Assembly (NCBI GenBank): GCA_021846285.1 | Contig: JAJZCB010000017.1 | Location: 1-48,381, forward strand | Reading direction: 5' to 3' | Source of the DNA: Bacillota bacterium | GTDB taxonomy: Bacteria > Bacillota > Bacilli > Alicyclobacillales > SLC66 | Length of the DNA stretch: 48,381 nucleotides | Shown: positions 24,539-34,486 of the stretch, one piece after another | Numbering within the stretch: the stretch's first letter is position 1 | Layout: every line of letters begins with the position of its first letter | The notes under the pieces: generated by a model | Database searches by the model: none | Seen by the model: only the letters and a program-made list of their open reading frames with translations | What the model was told of the DNA's origin: nothing | Made by a program: the position numbers and the translations under genes

Positions 24539-25654
24539 GTGCGTCGCGAACAGTTGCTCTATTGGATCACTCTCCTTGAGACGCCCGGCATTGGGCTGCA
24601 CAGGGCGCGCAGACTGCAGGTGTCCATGGCGACATGGGAAGCTGCCAGGGAGTGCGCGGAGCGGGACTGGCAGGCGCTTGGACTTTCCCCAGAGTCTGTC
24701 CGCAGTCTGTGCGGCGCATTGCGAGACGCCAGGTACTTGCGAGACGTGGAGCGCGTCGAGGCTTCAGGCGTGATGTACGTGCTTGACACGGATGATGAGT
24801 ATCCGCCGCTGTTAAAGGAGATCGCGACTCCTCCGCCATTTTTGTTCTATCGTGGGGTATTTACGGCTCCGTCGAGCGGTGTGGCTGTCGTAGGCACGCG
24901 CAAGTGCACTTCCTATGGTCGCAAAGTCGCATTTGACATTAGTCGCGCGTTAGCGCAGTCTGGTATGCAGATTGTCTCAGGTCTGGCTCGCGGGGTCGAC
25001 CAAGCAGCGCATGAGGGAGCGCTGGCCGCTGCGGGATGTACGGTGGCGGTGCTCGGCTCTGGGGTGAACCGCGTGTATCCCCCGGAAAACCAGAGACTGG
25101 CGGATCGAATTGCTGGAGAGGGAGGAGCCGTGCTGAGTGAGTTTCTTCCTTGGGTCGGTCCCGACAGGTATCATTTTCCGCAGCGCAACCGCATAATCAG
25201 TGGTTTATGCGGGGCAGTGGTAGTGGTGGAAGCAGACCGCCGGAGCGGGTCTCTCATCACGGCCGCTTTCGCGCTCGACCAGAATCGCGATGTGTACGCC
25301 GTACCGGGTTCGATCTTCAGCGCGACTTCCAGGGGCGCCAATGAACTGATTGCAGCGGGAGCGACACCGGTGTTGTCCACAGAGGACATCACGACGCAAC
25401 TGAGCGGTCGCGCGCGGTCGTCTGATCCGTCCGCGCCGACAGCCGTCAGAAGCGGTTCGCCTGTTTCCGCCGTCGATGCGGAACTGTTGCGGGAACTGGG
25501 AACCGGAACCCAATCCGTCAGTGATCTTCTTGCGGCGCCTGCCTTTGCCCACCTGACTGCGGCTGAGCTCGGCGCGCAACTGACGATGCTGGAACTGCAG
25601 GGATCAATCAGGCGCGGCGTTGATGGACGATTTTTTCTGGGGGGCAGTCACTGA
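24539..25654 (+). CDS. dprA: DNA-processing protein DprA (Smf)
   Basis: 371 residues from GTG 24539, eight bases after GGAGAGGAG; another GTG at 24530 overlaps that site. Order of domains: N-terminal SAM-like helices (TLLETPGIGLHRARRLQ), the Rossmann-like DprA core (GVAVVGTRKCTSYGRKVA; IVSGLARGVDQAAHEGAL; LGSGVNRVYPPENQRLA; FPQRNRIISGL) and a C-terminal winged helix (about 310-371). DprA loads RecA on incoming single strands in transformation. An extended -10-like TGGCACAAT lies at 24499. Confidence 0.95.
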   Translation: MRREQLLYWITLLETPGIGLHRARRLQVSMATWEAARECAERDWQALGLSPESVRSLCGALRDARYLRDVERVEASGVMYVLDTDDEYPPLLKEIATPPPFLFYRGVFTAPSSGVAVVGTRKCTSYGRKVAFDISRALAQSGMQIVSGLARGVDQAAHEGALAAAGCTVAVLGSGVNRVYPPENQRLADRIAGEGGAVLSEFLPWVGPDRYHFPQRNRIISGLCGAVVVVEADRRSGSLITAAFALDQNRDVYAVPGSIFSATSRGANELIAAGATPVLSTEDITTQLSGRARSSDPSAPTAVRSGSPVSAVDAELLRELGTGTQSVSDLLAAPAFAHLTAAELGAQLTMLELQGSIRRGVDGRFFLGGSH

Positions 25655-25700
25655 GGAGCGCAGGCGCCAAACTGTTGGTGGATGCCTCAGAAGCAGCTGT

Positions 25701-25730
25701 TTGCATACTCTTTGCGGAGAGTGATAAGAT
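25701..25730 (+). promoter_or_regulatory. topA promoter
   Basis: -35 TTGCAT (25701-25706), 18-base spacer, extended -10 TGATAAGAT (hexamer 25725-25730). The topA ATG lies 33 bases on. Confidence 0.6.
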
Positions 25731-25762
25731 GTGGTGAATTCAGGAAGGCGAGGAGGGGAACG

Positions 25763-27853
25763 ATGGCAGAGTATCTAGTCATCGTCGAGTCGCCGGCAAA
25801 AGCGAAGACGATTGGGAAATATTTGGGTAGCCGCTATCTGGTTAAAGCATCCATGGGCCATGTTCGCGATTTGCCGAAGAGCCAACTCGGCGTGGACGTC
25901 GAACACGAATTTGAAGCAAAGTACATCACGATTCGCGGCAAGGGCGATGTTCTGAAGCAACTGCGCGAGTCAAGCCGGAAGGTGAAGGCGGTGTACCTGG
26001 CGGCTGACCCGGATCGCGAAGGGGAAGCGATCGCATGGCATCTGGCCCAGAGCCTTGAACTCAATCCTGAAAGACCATGTCGTGTGGTGTTCAACGAGAT
26101 CACGAAAGAGGCCGTCAAAGATGCCTTTAAACACCCTCGCGCCGTCAACATGGACCTTGTCCACGCTCAACAGGCGAGACGGATTCTCGATCGCTTGGTC
26201 GGGTACCGCATCAGCCCGCTGTTATGGAAGAAGGTTAAGCGGGGGTTGTCAGCCGGGCGCGTGCAGTCTGTAGCGGTGCGTCTGGTTGTGGATCGCGAAC
26301 GGGAGATTCGGGGATTTATTCCTCAGGAATACTGGTCGGTTACCGCTCTTTGTCAAGCGAACGACGAGAAGTTTCAGGCTGGATTTTTCGGGTATGGAAA
26401 GGGCAAAGCGGAGCTTCATACGCAGGCGGAAGTCGAGGAACTGTTGGCGCGGATTGGCGATGCGGAGTTTGTGGTAAGCGCCGTCAAGGCGAGCGAACGA
26501 AAACGCAATCCGTCTCCGCCATTTACAACGAGCAGCTTACAGCAGGAAGCGGCGCGCCGAATCTCCTTTCGCGCGCAAAAGACGATGTCGATCGCCCAGC
26601 AACTCTATGAAGGGGTTGATTTGCCCAAGGAAGGATCGGTTGGGCTGATCACCTATATGCGGACCGATTCCACCCGGATTTCGGAGACCGCTCTCGCGGA
26701 GGCGCGTGAATACATTTCGGCCGTATATGGAACGGAGTATGTTCCGCCGAAACCGCGTGAGTACAGTGTGAAGAAAAATGCCCAAGATGCGCATGAAGCG
26801 ATCCGTCCTACCTCGGTGTCGCGTCATCCGGATTCTCTCAAGGAAGTGCTCAGTCGCGATCAGTGGAAATTATATCGACTGATCTACGAGCGCTTTATAG
26901 CCAGCCAAATGGCTTCAGCAGTGCTCGACACGATGACGGTTGACATTGCCGCAGGGCAGGCGCTGTTTAGAGCGAATGGGTCGAAGATCAAATTTCCCGG
27001 TTTTATGAAACTTTACATTGAGGCCACTGATGAACAGCAAGATGAAGAAGGATATCTGCCCGAGCTTCAGGTAGGCCAGGTGCTGCAACCGCGACCACGG
27101 CTCAAGCCGGAACAGCACTTTACGCAACCGCCTCCCAGGTACTCCGAGGCGCGGCTCATTCGCTCCATGGAGGAGCTTGGCATCGGTCGACCGAGTACGT
27201 ATGCCCCGACCATCGACACGATCCAAAAACGCGGATATGTCCTGTTGGAGGAGAAGCGGTTTGTGCCGACTGAACTCGGCGAAATTGTCGTTGATCTGAT
27301 GAAGGAATTCTTCCCGACGATTGTGGATGTGGACTTTACTGCCCATCTCGAACAACAGCTCGATGATGTGGAAGGCGGATCGAGCAATTATGTTCATATG
27401 CTGGGGGACTTCTACCATAACCTGGAGGGGTACCTGACAGTCGCAGAGAAGAGCATGGAACACATTCAGCTCGAAGAGGAATATGCGGATGAACACTGTG
27501 AAAAATGTGGTCGCCAGATGGTCTATAAGCATGGGCGGTTCGGCAAGTTCCTGGCCTGTCCTGGCTTTCCGGAGTGTCGCAATGCAAAACCCATCCTAAA
27601 GGAGATTGGCGTCAATTGCCCTCGCTGTGGGAAGCATCTTGTGGAGCGACGGGGGAAAAAACGCAGGCAGTTTTTCGGGTGCACAGGCTATCCGGACTGC
27701 AACTATGTGTTGTGGGATGCTCCTGCGGGATTCGACTGCAAGGTATGCGGAGAACCGATGGTCAGGAAACGGCAATCCAAGACAGGCCAGGAAGTGCTGG
27801 CGTGTTCCAATCCACAGTGCAAGCACCAGGAGATTGCGCAGGATGCGCGCTGA
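25763..27853 (+). CDS. topA: DNA topoisomerase I
   Basis: 696 residues from ATG 25763 with AGGAGGGG. Toprim domain at the start (LVIVESPAKAKTIGKYLG; LAADPDREGEAIAWHL), type IA core with the active-site Tyr298 in LITYMRTDSTRIS, NAQDAHEAIRPTS, and EELGIGRPSTYAPTI. The C-terminus has three C4 zinc ribbons (CEKCG...CPGFPEC, CPRCG...CTGYPDC, CKVCG...CSNPQC). It relaxes negative supercoils. Same neighbours as in B. subtilis. Confidence 0.97.
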   Translation: MAEYLVIVESPAKAKTIGKYLGSRYLVKASMGHVRDLPKSQLGVDVEHEFEAKYITIRGKGDVLKQLRESSRKVKAVYLAADPDREGEAIAWHLAQSLELNPERPCRVVFNEITKEAVKDAFKHPRAVNMDLVHAQQARRILDRLVGYRISPLLWKKVKRGLSAGRVQSVAVRLVVDREREIRGFIPQEYWSVTALCQANDEKFQAGFFGYGKGKAELHTQAEVEELLARIGDAEFVVSAVKASERKRNPSPPFTTSSLQQEAARRISFRAQKTMSIAQQLYEGVDLPKEGSVGLITYMRTDSTRISETALAEAREYISAVYGTEYVPPKPREYSVKKNAQDAHEAIRPTSVSRHPDSLKEVLSRDQWKLYRLIYERFIASQMASAVLDTMTVDIAAGQALFRANGSKIKFPGFMKLYIEATDEQQDEEGYLPELQVGQVLQPRPRLKPEQHFTQPPPRYSEARLIRSMEELGIGRPSTYAPTIDTIQKRGYVLLEEKRFVPTELGEIVVDLMKEFFPTIVDVDFTAHLEQQLDDVEGGSSNYVHMLGDFYHNLEGYLTVAEKSMEHIQLEEEYADEHCEKCGRQMVYKHGRFGKFLACPGFPECRNAKPILKEIGVNCPRCGKHLVERRGKKRRQFFGCTGYPDCNYVLWDAPAGFDCKVCGEPMVRKRQSKTGQEVLACSNPQCKHQEIAQDAR

Positions 27854-27887
27854 AGCCACCGATTGAGCGGTTGTGGGGTGTGTGACG

Positions 27888-29201
27888 ATGCTACAAAGAG
27901 TGGTGGTCGTGGGCGGAGGATTGGCAGGTTCTGAAGCCGCGTGGCAGATTGCCAGAACAGGGGTTTCGGTCACTCTCTATGAGATGAGAGGTGTTAAGAG
28001 AACCCCTGCTCACCGTGGCTCCGACTTTGCGGAACTTGTCTGTTCGAACAGCTTGCGCGCAGCGAGTCTTTCCAATGCTGTCGGTCTCTTAAAAGAGGAG
28101 ATGAGGCGGCTCGATTCGCTCATCATGCGCGCGGCGGATCAGACGGCCGTACCCGCTGGGGGCGCGCTGGCTGTCGATCGCGAAGCGTTTTCGCGGGTCG
28201 TTACGGACATCCTTGAACACCACCCGGGCATCGAAGTGAAGAGAACGGAGATATCGGATGTACCGTCCGACTGTATCGCCGTTGTCGCGACCGGTCCCTT
28301 GACGTCAGAAGCCCTGAGCGCTTCCATCCAGGCGTTTACAGGTGCTGAATCGTTCTATTTTTACGATGCCGCCGCGCCGATCATAGAGCGATCGAGTATT
28401 GACGATGCCAAAGTGTATGCGGCGTCACGGTACGGCAAAGGGGAGCCGGCGTACCTGAACTGCCCACTGACTGAAGAACAGTTCGACACGTTCTACCACG
28501 CCTTGATTGAAGCGGAAACTGCTCCGCTTCATGAGTTTGAAAAGGAAATCTATTTTGAGGGCTGCATGCCTATAGAGATCATGGCGAAACGCGGTCCGCG
28601 CACCATGCTGTTTGGCCCGCTCAAACCGGTGGGCCTGCCGGATCCCCGTACGGGCCGCAATCCACACGCGGTGATTCAATTGCGCCAGGATAATGCCGCG
28701 GCGACGCTGTATAACATCGTGGGTTTTCAGACGCACCTGACATGGGGGGAGCAAGCTCGCGTGTTTCGGCTGATCCCCGGACTGGAGCAGGCAGAGTTCG
28801 TTCGCTATGGCGTCATGCATCGCAATTCGTACCTCAATTCGCCAAAGGTGCTTCAGCCAACTTATCAAACTAAGCAGCGAGCATCACTATTCTTTGCAGG
28901 ACAGATGACGGGCGTCGAGGGGTACGTGGAGTCAGCGGCGTCCGGACTTGTCGCAGGCGTCAACGCGGCGCGGATCGCAAGGGGTCAGAGTCCTGTCATA
29001 TTTCCGCCGACCACTGCGATTGGCAGCCTCGCTCATTACATCACAAGTGCTGACGCGCGTTATTTTCAGCCCATGAACGCTACGTTTGGCCTTCTTCCGG
29101 CGCCGGACAGAAAGTTCCACAACAAAAAGGAAAAAAATGAATGTATTGTGACAACGGCGATTGATACAATTCAGAATTTTATGCAGATCGAAGGTTTGTA
29201 G
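27888..29201 (+). CDS. trmFO: methylenetetrahydrofolate-tRNA-(uracil-5-)-methyltransferase
   Basis: 437 residues from ATG 27888 (GGGGTG seven bases ahead; in-frame GTGs at 27873 and 27882 are less likely). FAD-binding [29 protein letters not shown], and [11 protein letters not shown] with Cys52, equivalent to the nucleophile region of B. subtilis TrmFO, and the later [17 protein letters not shown]. It makes ribothymidine at position 54 of tRNAs using methylene-THF and FADH2, fitting the tRNA-rich context of most Gram-positives. Confidence 0.96.
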   Translation: MLQRVVVVGGGLAGSEAAWQIARTGVSVTLYEMRGVKRTPAHRGSDFAELVCSNSLRAASLSNAVGLLKEEMRRLDSLIMRAADQTAVPAGGALAVDREAFSRVVTDILEHHPGIEVKRTEISDVPSDCIAVVATGPLTSEALSASIQAFTGAESFYFYDAAAPIIERSSIDDAKVYAASRYGKGEPAYLNCPLTEEQFDTFYHALIEAETAPLHEFEKEIYFEGCMPIEIMAKRGPRTMLFGPLKPVGLPDPRTGRNPHAVIQLRQDNAAATLYNIVGFQTHLTWGEQARVFRLIPGLEQAEFVRYGVMHRNSYLNSPKVLQPTYQTKQRASLFFAGQMTGVEGYVESAASGLVAGVNAARIARGQSPVIFPPTTAIGSLAHYITSADARYFQPMNATFGLLPAPDRKFHNKKEKNECIVTTAIDTIQNFMQIEGL

Positions 29202-29292
29202 CTTGCGACTGCTCAATGTGACGTGTTACGATACGTTTGCCGTTGTACGGTTGACCTGCAACGTGTTCTTTGGCAAAGGAGTCAGGAACCCC

Positions 29293-30201
29293 ATGGACGA
29301 TTCGCTCAAGACAGAGTTGCCTTGGGAGTGGCAAGCGGCCATTGAGGCGTTCGACGCATACCTCAATATGGAACGCGTGGTGTCTCAGCACACGGTGTCG
29401 GCCTACCTGAACGACGTCGCATCATTCGCGGCGCATGTCAGAAGCGCGCCAAGCGCGGTTACACCGACCGTGATTCGTCACTATCTTGGACATCTCATGG
29501 AACTTGGCCTGAGTCGAAGCACCATGGCAAGAAAGCTGAGTGCCATACGCACCTTTTATCGGTTTGAGGTGCGATCAGGCAGGCTGCAGGGATCGCCTGC
29601 CGTTGCCGTAAGGGCGCCGCGCATGGGCCGTCGATTGCCCGCGTTCCTTTATGTTGAGGAAATGATTCATCTCCTGGCGGCGCCTGACGTCACGAAACCG
29701 CTGGGAATGCGTGATCGCGCCTTGCTGGAGTTTCTCTATGCGTCCGGATGCCGGATCGCGGAGTGCGTGGCGCTGGAGGTCGCTGATATTCGTGTGTCTG
29801 CGGGAGCAGTTCGAGTTATCGGCAAGGGTAATCGCGAGCGTATTGTGCTGTATGGCACAGCAGCCCAGCTTGCCTTGCGTTCGTATCTGGAGCATGCGCG
29901 CCCAGTGCTTGCCAAGCGCAATGAAGACGCTTTGTTCGTCAACAGTCGCGGAACACGACTGACTGATCGGTCTGTGCGGCGGATGATTGACCGGTACGTG
30001 CAGCAGTCTGCAGTCGGAAAACACGTAACGCCGCATACGTTTCGTCATTCTTTTGCGACCCACTTGCTCGAAGGCGGCGCGGATCTCCGCGTTGTGCAAG
30101 AACTGCTGGGACATCGAAGTCTGTCATCGACCCAGATCTACACACACACGGCCAAGGAACATCTGTTGCGGGTATATGAGGCGACTCATCCGCGCGCGTG
30201 A
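29293..30201 (+). CDS. xerC: tyrosine recombinase XerC (CodV-type)
   Basis: 302 residues from ATG 29293. N-terminal SAM-like core-binding domain (YLNMERVVSQHTVSAYLNDV; HLMELGLSRSTMARKLSAIR) and catalytic domain with Arg154 in SGCRIAE, Lys in GKGNRER, HTFRHSFATHLL, LLGHRSLSSTQIYTH with Tyr283. With XerD it resolves chromosome dimers at dif. The place between trmFO and hslV matches codV of B. subtilis, so it is the housekeeping enzyme, not a mobile integrase. Confidence 0.95.
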   Translation: MDDSLKTELPWEWQAAIEAFDAYLNMERVVSQHTVSAYLNDVASFAAHVRSAPSAVTPTVIRHYLGHLMELGLSRSTMARKLSAIRTFYRFEVRSGRLQGSPAVAVRAPRMGRRLPAFLYVEEMIHLLAAPDVTKPLGMRDRALLEFLYASGCRIAECVALEVADIRVSAGAVRVIGKGNRERIVLYGTAAQLALRSYLEHARPVLAKRNEDALFVNSRGTRLTDRSVRRMIDRYVQQSAVGKHVTPHTFRHSFATHLLEGGADLRVVQELLGHRSLSSTQIYTHTAKEHLLRVYEATHPRA

Positions 30202-30246
30202 TTTCGCCGGTCGTGATGCAAATTTGCCGAAGTTGGGGAGTATTCT

Positions 30247-30783
30247 ATGGATGCCTTTCATGCGACAACGATATTCGCGATCAAAACAGAACAGGGCGGG
30301 GCCATGGCGGGCGACGGTCAGGTCACGTTTGGAAATGCCATGGTCATGAAGGCTACCGCGAAGAAAGTGCGGCGTCTGTACCATGGCGAGGTCATTGTTG
30401 GATTTGCGGGGAGTGTGGCAGACGCGTTTGCTCTGTCCGAACGCTTCGAACAAAAACTCGAGGAGTTTCACGGAAATGTACCCCGCGCCGCTGTGGAACT
30501 GGCGAAAATGTGGCGTACGGACCGCATGCTGAGCAAACTGGAAGCGATGCTGCTCGCTTTGTCGAAAGACCATTTGCTTCTGATATCCGGAACAGGCGAA
30601 GTGATCGAACCGGATGACGGCGTATGCGCCATCGGTTCGGGAGGCGCATACGCGCTTGCCGCCGGACGGGCGCTCGTCCGCCATACGACCTTGGCGCCGC
30701 GGGAAGTAGCCAATGCAGCGCTGGCGATTGCCAGTGAGATCTGTGTGTTCACCAACGATCAGATTGTGGTCGAAGAGATTTGA
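30247..30783 (+). CDS. hslV: ATP-dependent protease subunit HslV (ClpQ/CodW)
   Basis: 178 residues. N-terminus [18 protein letters not shown], then [31 protein letters not shown] and [15 protein letters not shown] are typical HslV. As in Bacillus CodW, a 5-residue extension precedes the TT pair; but where CodW begins MSSFHATT with a Ser reported as nucleophile, here residues 2-3 are Asp-Ala, so Thr7 after processing is the likely nucleophile. HslV forms the peptidase double ring under the HslU unfoldase. The stop overlaps the hslU start. Confidence 0.95.
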   Translation: MDAFHATTIFAIKTEQGGAMAGDGQVTFGNAMVMKATAKKVRRLYHGEVIVGFAGSVADAFALSERFEQKLEEFHGNVPRAAVELAKMWRTDRMLSKLEAMLLALSKDHLLLISGTGEVIEPDDGVCAIGSGGAYALAAGRALVRHTTLAPREVANAALAIASEICVFTNDQIVVEEI

Positions 30784-32180
30784 CTGTCACAAGGGGCGAT
30801 GCGGTCGTGCAAAATCTGTCTCCCAGCCAGATTGTGGTGGAACTTGACAAATATGTAGTAGGCCAAAAGGACGCCAAACGCGCGGTGGCCATTGCGCTCA
30901 GAAACCGGTACCGGCGATCCAGACTACAGGCCGAATTGCGAGAAGAAGTCACACCAAAAAACATTTTGATGATCGGCCCGACCGGTGTTGGCAAAACGGA
31001 GATTGCGCGGCGCATCGCCAAACTGACCGGCGCCCCTTTCGTAAAGGTGGAAGCGACCAAGTTCACGGAAGTCGGGTACGTGGGCAGAGACGTTGATTCG
31101 ATGATCAGGGATCTCGTTGAGACCGGGATTCGCACCGTCAAGAATGAGCGCCTCCAATCTGTGTCGGGCCAAACGGAAGCACGCGTCACGGAGCGCATTC
31201 TCGAAGCGCTGGTGCCCGATCCTGCCCGCGATCGCACGTTTCGCAATCCGCTTGAGATGCTGTATCAGTCCCACTCTGATCGCCGGGAAGTGTCCGATGA
31301 TGTAGGGAGAGAACGCGCTCAGATCAAGAGGGATCTGGATGCGGGGCTGTTTGATGATCGTGTGATCGAGATTCAGGTTGAGGATCAGAACGTTCCGGCG
31401 CTCGATTTCATGCCGGGAATGGGCGCTGAGGGGCTTGGCAACTTGCAGGAGATGTTGGGGAACTTCATGCCAAAGCGTAAAAAAAACCGCAAGGTGACTG
31501 TATCTGAGGCGCGCAAGTTGCTGTCCCAGGAAGAGGCTCAGAAACTCATCGACATGGACGAAGTGGTGTCCGAAGCGGTGCGCAGGGCTGAGGAAGCGGG
31601 TATCATCTTTATCGATGAGTTTGACAAGATCGCGACCAAAGAGGGGCGGGGAGGCGCAGATGTGTCGCGTGAAGGGGTGCAACGCGACATTTTGCCGATT
31701 GTTGAGGGATCCACCGTTATGACGAAGCACGGTCCTGTCAAGACTGATCATATCCTCTTCATTGCAGCAGGGGCGTTCCACATGTCGAAACCATCGGACT
31801 TGATTCCAGAACTTCAAGGTCGCTTTCCCATTCGCGTCGAACTATCCAGTTTGACGGCGGAGGACTTTGAACGCATTCTGACCGAACCGGAACACGCGCT
31901 GCTCACTCAGTATATCGCCTTGCTCGCGACCGAAGACGTGATCGTTTCGTTTCTCCCGGAGGCGGTGCGCAGGTTGGCGGAAATTGCGACAGAGGTCAAC
32001 GCCAGCACCGAGGATATCGGCGCGAGACGCCTGCATACGCTGGTGGAGCGCGTACTCGAGGATCTGCTGTACGCGGCGCCTGATATCGGTGCAACGGAAG
32101 TTGTCATCACCCCGGAGTACGTGGAAGAAAAGCTGGGCTCAATTGCCCGCAATCGGGATCTGAGCCAGTTTATATTGTGA
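30780..32180 (+). CDS. hslU: ATP-dependent protease ATPase subunit HslU (ClpY)
   Basis: 466 residues. Walker [17 protein letters not shown], the pore loop/sensor region [18 protein letters not shown], a charged I-domain (about 110-240), Walker [12 protein letters not shown], and the C-terminal NRDLSQFIL tail that docks in HslV. TTG 30780 overlaps the hslV stop (TTGA); GTG 30807, behind AAGGGG, is a possible shorter start. It unfolds proteins for HslV. Confidence 0.96.
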   Translation: MTVTRGDAVVQNLSPSQIVVELDKYVVGQKDAKRAVAIALRNRYRRSRLQAELREEVTPKNILMIGPTGVGKTEIARRIAKLTGAPFVKVEATKFTEVGYVGRDVDSMIRDLVETGIRTVKNERLQSVSGQTEARVTERILEALVPDPARDRTFRNPLEMLYQSHSDRREVSDDVGRERAQIKRDLDAGLFDDRVIEIQVEDQNVPALDFMPGMGAEGLGNLQEMLGNFMPKRKKNRKVTVSEARKLLSQEEAQKLIDMDEVVSEAVRRAEEAGIIFIDEFDKIATKEGRGGADVSREGVQRDILPIVEGSTVMTKHGPVKTDHILFIAAGAFHMSKPSDLIPELQGRFPIRVELSSLTAEDFERILTEPEHALLTQYIALLATEDVIVSFLPEAVRRLAEIATEVNASTEDIGARRLHTLVERVLEDLLYAAPDIGATEVVITPEYVEEKLGSIARNRDLSQFIL

Positions 32181-32195
32181 CAGGGAGGCTTACTT

Positions 32196-32975
32196 ATGGA
32201 TCTTATCGCTAAGAGCAGGCGTATTAACCGTCTCTTGCAACGAGCTGGTCAGTTTGTTGATTTTATGGAAATGGCTGAAGTTATGCGCGACGTAATCGCG
32301 GCAAACATCTTTGTCGTATCGCGCACGGGGAAAATTCTCGGGTACGCGATCGTGCACGAATTCGAACCCGCTGTAACCAATGAAGACGTTCTCAAGCAGA
32401 GGGTGTTTCCGCGTGACTACAACACCGATCTGTTGCGCCATGACACCACGGCCGCCAATATTGCCGATGAGGATCCCTTCTGTCTGTTTCCAGACGACAT
32501 CACCCGAAGGTTTGATTTGAAGTATACCACCGTTGTTCCGGTCATTGGCGGGGGCGATCGCTTCGGAACGCTGATCCTTGCTCGATTCAACCAACAGTTT
32601 ACGGAAGAAGATCTGCTGCTCGGTGAGTACGGCGCGACGGTTGTGGGCATGGAAATTCTGCGCTCACGCGCCCATGAGATCGAAGAAGAAACAAGATCCC
32701 GGGCGGTCGTGCAAATGGCTGTGGACTCTCTGTCGTACAGCGAACTGGAGGCCATTGAACACATTTTCGAAGAATTGGATGGACGCGAAGGACTCCTTGT
32801 CGCAAGCAAAGTGGCGGATCGTGTGGGGATCACGCGGTCTGTGATCGTAAATGCGCTGCGCAAACTGGAGAGTGCAGGTGTCATCGAATCGAGGTCTCTT
32901 GGCATGAAGGGAACGTATATTAAGATTCTAAACGATAAATTGCTGCCGCAACTTGATAAGGTGCGCCATCGTTAA
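32196..32975 (+). CDS. codY: GTP-sensing transcriptional pleiotropic repressor CodY
   Basis: 259 residues, the canonical CodY length, ATG behind GGGAGG. GAF domain that binds branched-chain amino acids ([36 protein letters not shown]), long linker helix, and winged helix-turn-helix [20 protein letters not shown] with [11 protein letters not shown]. CodY represses nutrient-starvation genes, including, in B. subtilis, the fla/che operon, which also directly follows it here. Confidence 0.97.
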   Translation: MDLIAKSRRINRLLQRAGQFVDFMEMAEVMRDVIAANIFVVSRTGKILGYAIVHEFEPAVTNEDVLKQRVFPRDYNTDLLRHDTTAANIADEDPFCLFPDDITRRFDLKYTTVVPVIGGGDRFGTLILARFNQQFTEEDLLLGEYGATVVGMEILRSRAHEIEEETRSRAVVQMAVDSLSYSELEAIEHIFEELDGREGLLVASKVADRVGITRSVIVNALRKLESAGVIESRSLGMKGTYIKILNDKLLPQLDKVRHR

Positions 32976-33044
32976 ATCGTCGCGAGTTTTGTGTGCGTCT
33001 CGTTCCTGGAGTGCGGGTGCGGTTGCATCGGCGTCGTGTGTCGC

Positions 33045-33083
33045 AAGGATCGTCTGTGTGCTTTCTGGGCGCAGACGATCCTT
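33045..33083 (+). terminator. hairpin after codY
   Basis: AAGGATCGTCTG and CAGACGATCCTT form a perfect 12-bp stem, extendable by three pairs with G-U, 69 bases after codY. The tail (CTGTATT) is a poor T-run, so termination may be partial and codY may feed the flagellar operon. Confidence 0.55.
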
Positions 33084-33095
33084 CTGTATTGGCGG

Positions 33096-33120
33096 GGTCG
33101 AATTTTGTCATCTTTCGACC
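33096..33120. promoter_or_regulatory. palindrome in the flgB upstream region
   Basis: GGTCGAA and TTCGACC form a perfect 7-bp inverted repeat around an 11-base centre that contains the -35-like TTGTCA. A regulator bound here could control the flagellar operon. Further down, AATTTTGTTGAAT (33144-33156) is a weak CodY-box-like stretch and GATAAT (33157-33162) a -10-like box. Confidence 0.35.
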
Positions 33121-33194
33121 TTCGGATATGCAGGGGATTGGCGAATTTTGTTGAATGATAATAGATAACTCGACAGAGAGGAGGGCATGCCCGT

Positions 33195-33611
33195 TTGTCG
33201 ACACTCGATTCGCTTTACATGACGTCGCTCCAGTCGGCTCTTAACGCTGGTCAACTGCGGCAACAGGTGTATGCGAACAACATTGCCAACGTGAACACCC
33301 CTGGGTACAAGCGCGAGGTGGTTCACTTCAACAGCCTGTTGCAGGCTCGGCTGGCTGCTTATGGGCTTACATCAACGCCCGGCCTGCAGATGTTCGCCAA
33401 TAGTGCGCGCGACCTGGGCGGTGCGACGCCGTTTTCGAGCGTGAATCCGGTTGTCGCGACAGATGCGGCGACTCAGGTTAGCGGGAATGGCAACAACGTC
33501 AACATCGATGCGGAGATGAGCGCCTTGGCTCAAAATCAGGTCGATTATGGGGCCTTGGTCCAGGATTTGCAGGATCAATTTGCGACCTTGCGCACCGCAA
33601 TTACGGGATGA
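33195..33611 (+). CDS. flgB: flagellar basal-body rod protein FlgB
   Basis: 138 residues from TTG 33195, nine bases after AGGAGGG. The rod-protein signature NNIANVNTPGYKR lies at residues 28-40, and the C-terminal helix MSALAQNQVDYGALVQDL closes the coiled pair. FlgB is the proximal rod, exported by the flagellar type III system. First gene of the flagellar operon. Confidence 0.95.
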   Translation: MSTLDSLYMTSLQSALNAGQLRQQVYANNIANVNTPGYKREVVHFNSLLQARLAAYGLTSTPGLQMFANSARDLGGATPFSSVNPVVATDAATQVSGNGNNVNIDAEMSALAQNQVDYGALVQDLQDQFATLRTAITG

Positions 33612-33707
33612 CGCGCATTCGTTGCGTCGAGGGAATAGGGGAACATACTCCTGTTTTCCTCGTACAAACTGCTTGACAGCACCAGATTAGGCGGGGAGCT
33701 GATTACT

Positions 33708-34151
33708 TTGGGACTATTTGGCGGGATGTCCATCAGCGCATCTGGCCTCACGGCTAACCGTACGTGGCTGGATGTCATCGCGAATAACATCGCCAACGCC
33801 AACACGGCGCGAACTCCGCAAGGAGGTCCTTATCGGGCCGAGCAAGTGGTATTTAGCCCGATTACTTCTGGCAGCTTTGGCACGACGCTGTCAGGCGCGC
33901 TGACAGCCTCACAAGGCGGCGCGACTCAGGGCGTTCAGGTCAGCGCGATTGTTCAGAGCTCTGCTCCATTCAAGCTCGTGTACGACCCTGCCAATCCAAA
34001 CGCCGTAAACGGATATGTGCAGATGCCAAACGTGGACATCGCGACTCAAATGCTCGATATGATCGCGGCAACGCGGGCGTATCAGGCGAACGTAACCGCG
34101 TTTGGCGCGGCAAAGGCCATGGATGTGCAGGCGATTAATTTAGGGAAGTAG
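33708..34151 (+). CDS. flgC: flagellar basal-body rod protein FlgC
   Basis: 147 residues from TTG 33708, nine bases after GGGGAG. FGGMSISASGLTANRTWLDV, ANNIANANTARTPQGGPYR and the C-terminal VDIATQMLDMIAATRAYQAN are FlgC hallmarks. Proximal rod protein. A 96-base spacer parts it from flgB, longer than usual in this operon and without a clear terminator. Confidence 0.95.
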   Translation: MGLFGGMSISASGLTANRTWLDVIANNIANANTARTPQGGPYRAEQVVFSPITSGSFGTTLSGALTASQGGATQGVQVSAIVQSSAPFKLVYDPANPNAVNGYVQMPNVDIATQMLDMIAATRAYQANVTAFGAAKAMDVQAINLGK

Positions 34152-34159
34152 GGTGACAG

Positions 34160-34459
34160 ATGGTCATTCAACCCACTCAGAACCCGCTCCTGACGCCAGT
34201 TGCGACAGGCGGCGCCGCAAGTGCCAACGCTTCCGCTCCGGGCGGATTTGGTTCCTTGCTGGAGCAGGCGCTCGGTTCGGTCAATCAATCGGTGGCAAAC
34301 AGTATGCAGCAGGGGTTGTCTTTGGCGAGCGGCACCGCTCCGAACATTGCGAATGTCATGATTTCCGCGACGCAGGCTCAACTGGCGGTCGACCTGACGG
34401 TGCAAGTGCGTGATCGCGTCATTGGCGCCTACAATCAGATCATGAGTATGCAAGTATAG
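34160..34459 (+). CDS. fliE: flagellar hook-basal body protein FliE
   Basis: 99 residues, typical. FGSLLEQALGSVNQSVANS, GTAPNIANVMISATQAQLAV and the ending VRDRVIGAYNQIMSMQV match FliE, which joins the MS ring to the rod. It follows flgC by 8 bases. Confidence 0.94.
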   Translation: MVIQPTQNPLLTPVATGGAASANASAPGGFGSLLEQALGSVNQSVANSMQQGLSLASGTAPNIANVMISATQAQLAVDLTVQVRDRVIGAYNQIMSMQV

Positions 34460-34486
34460 ATGAGGGCGTTAAGGTGATGGAATCGA

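Noticed and set aside
29293-30201. Integrase of a mobile element
   Set aside because: Length, residues and position between trmFO and hslV match housekeeping XerC (CodV); no att repeats or cargo are seen.
33612-33707. Internal promoter with TTGACA at 33673
   Set aside because: There is no -10-like hexamer at 16-18 bases.
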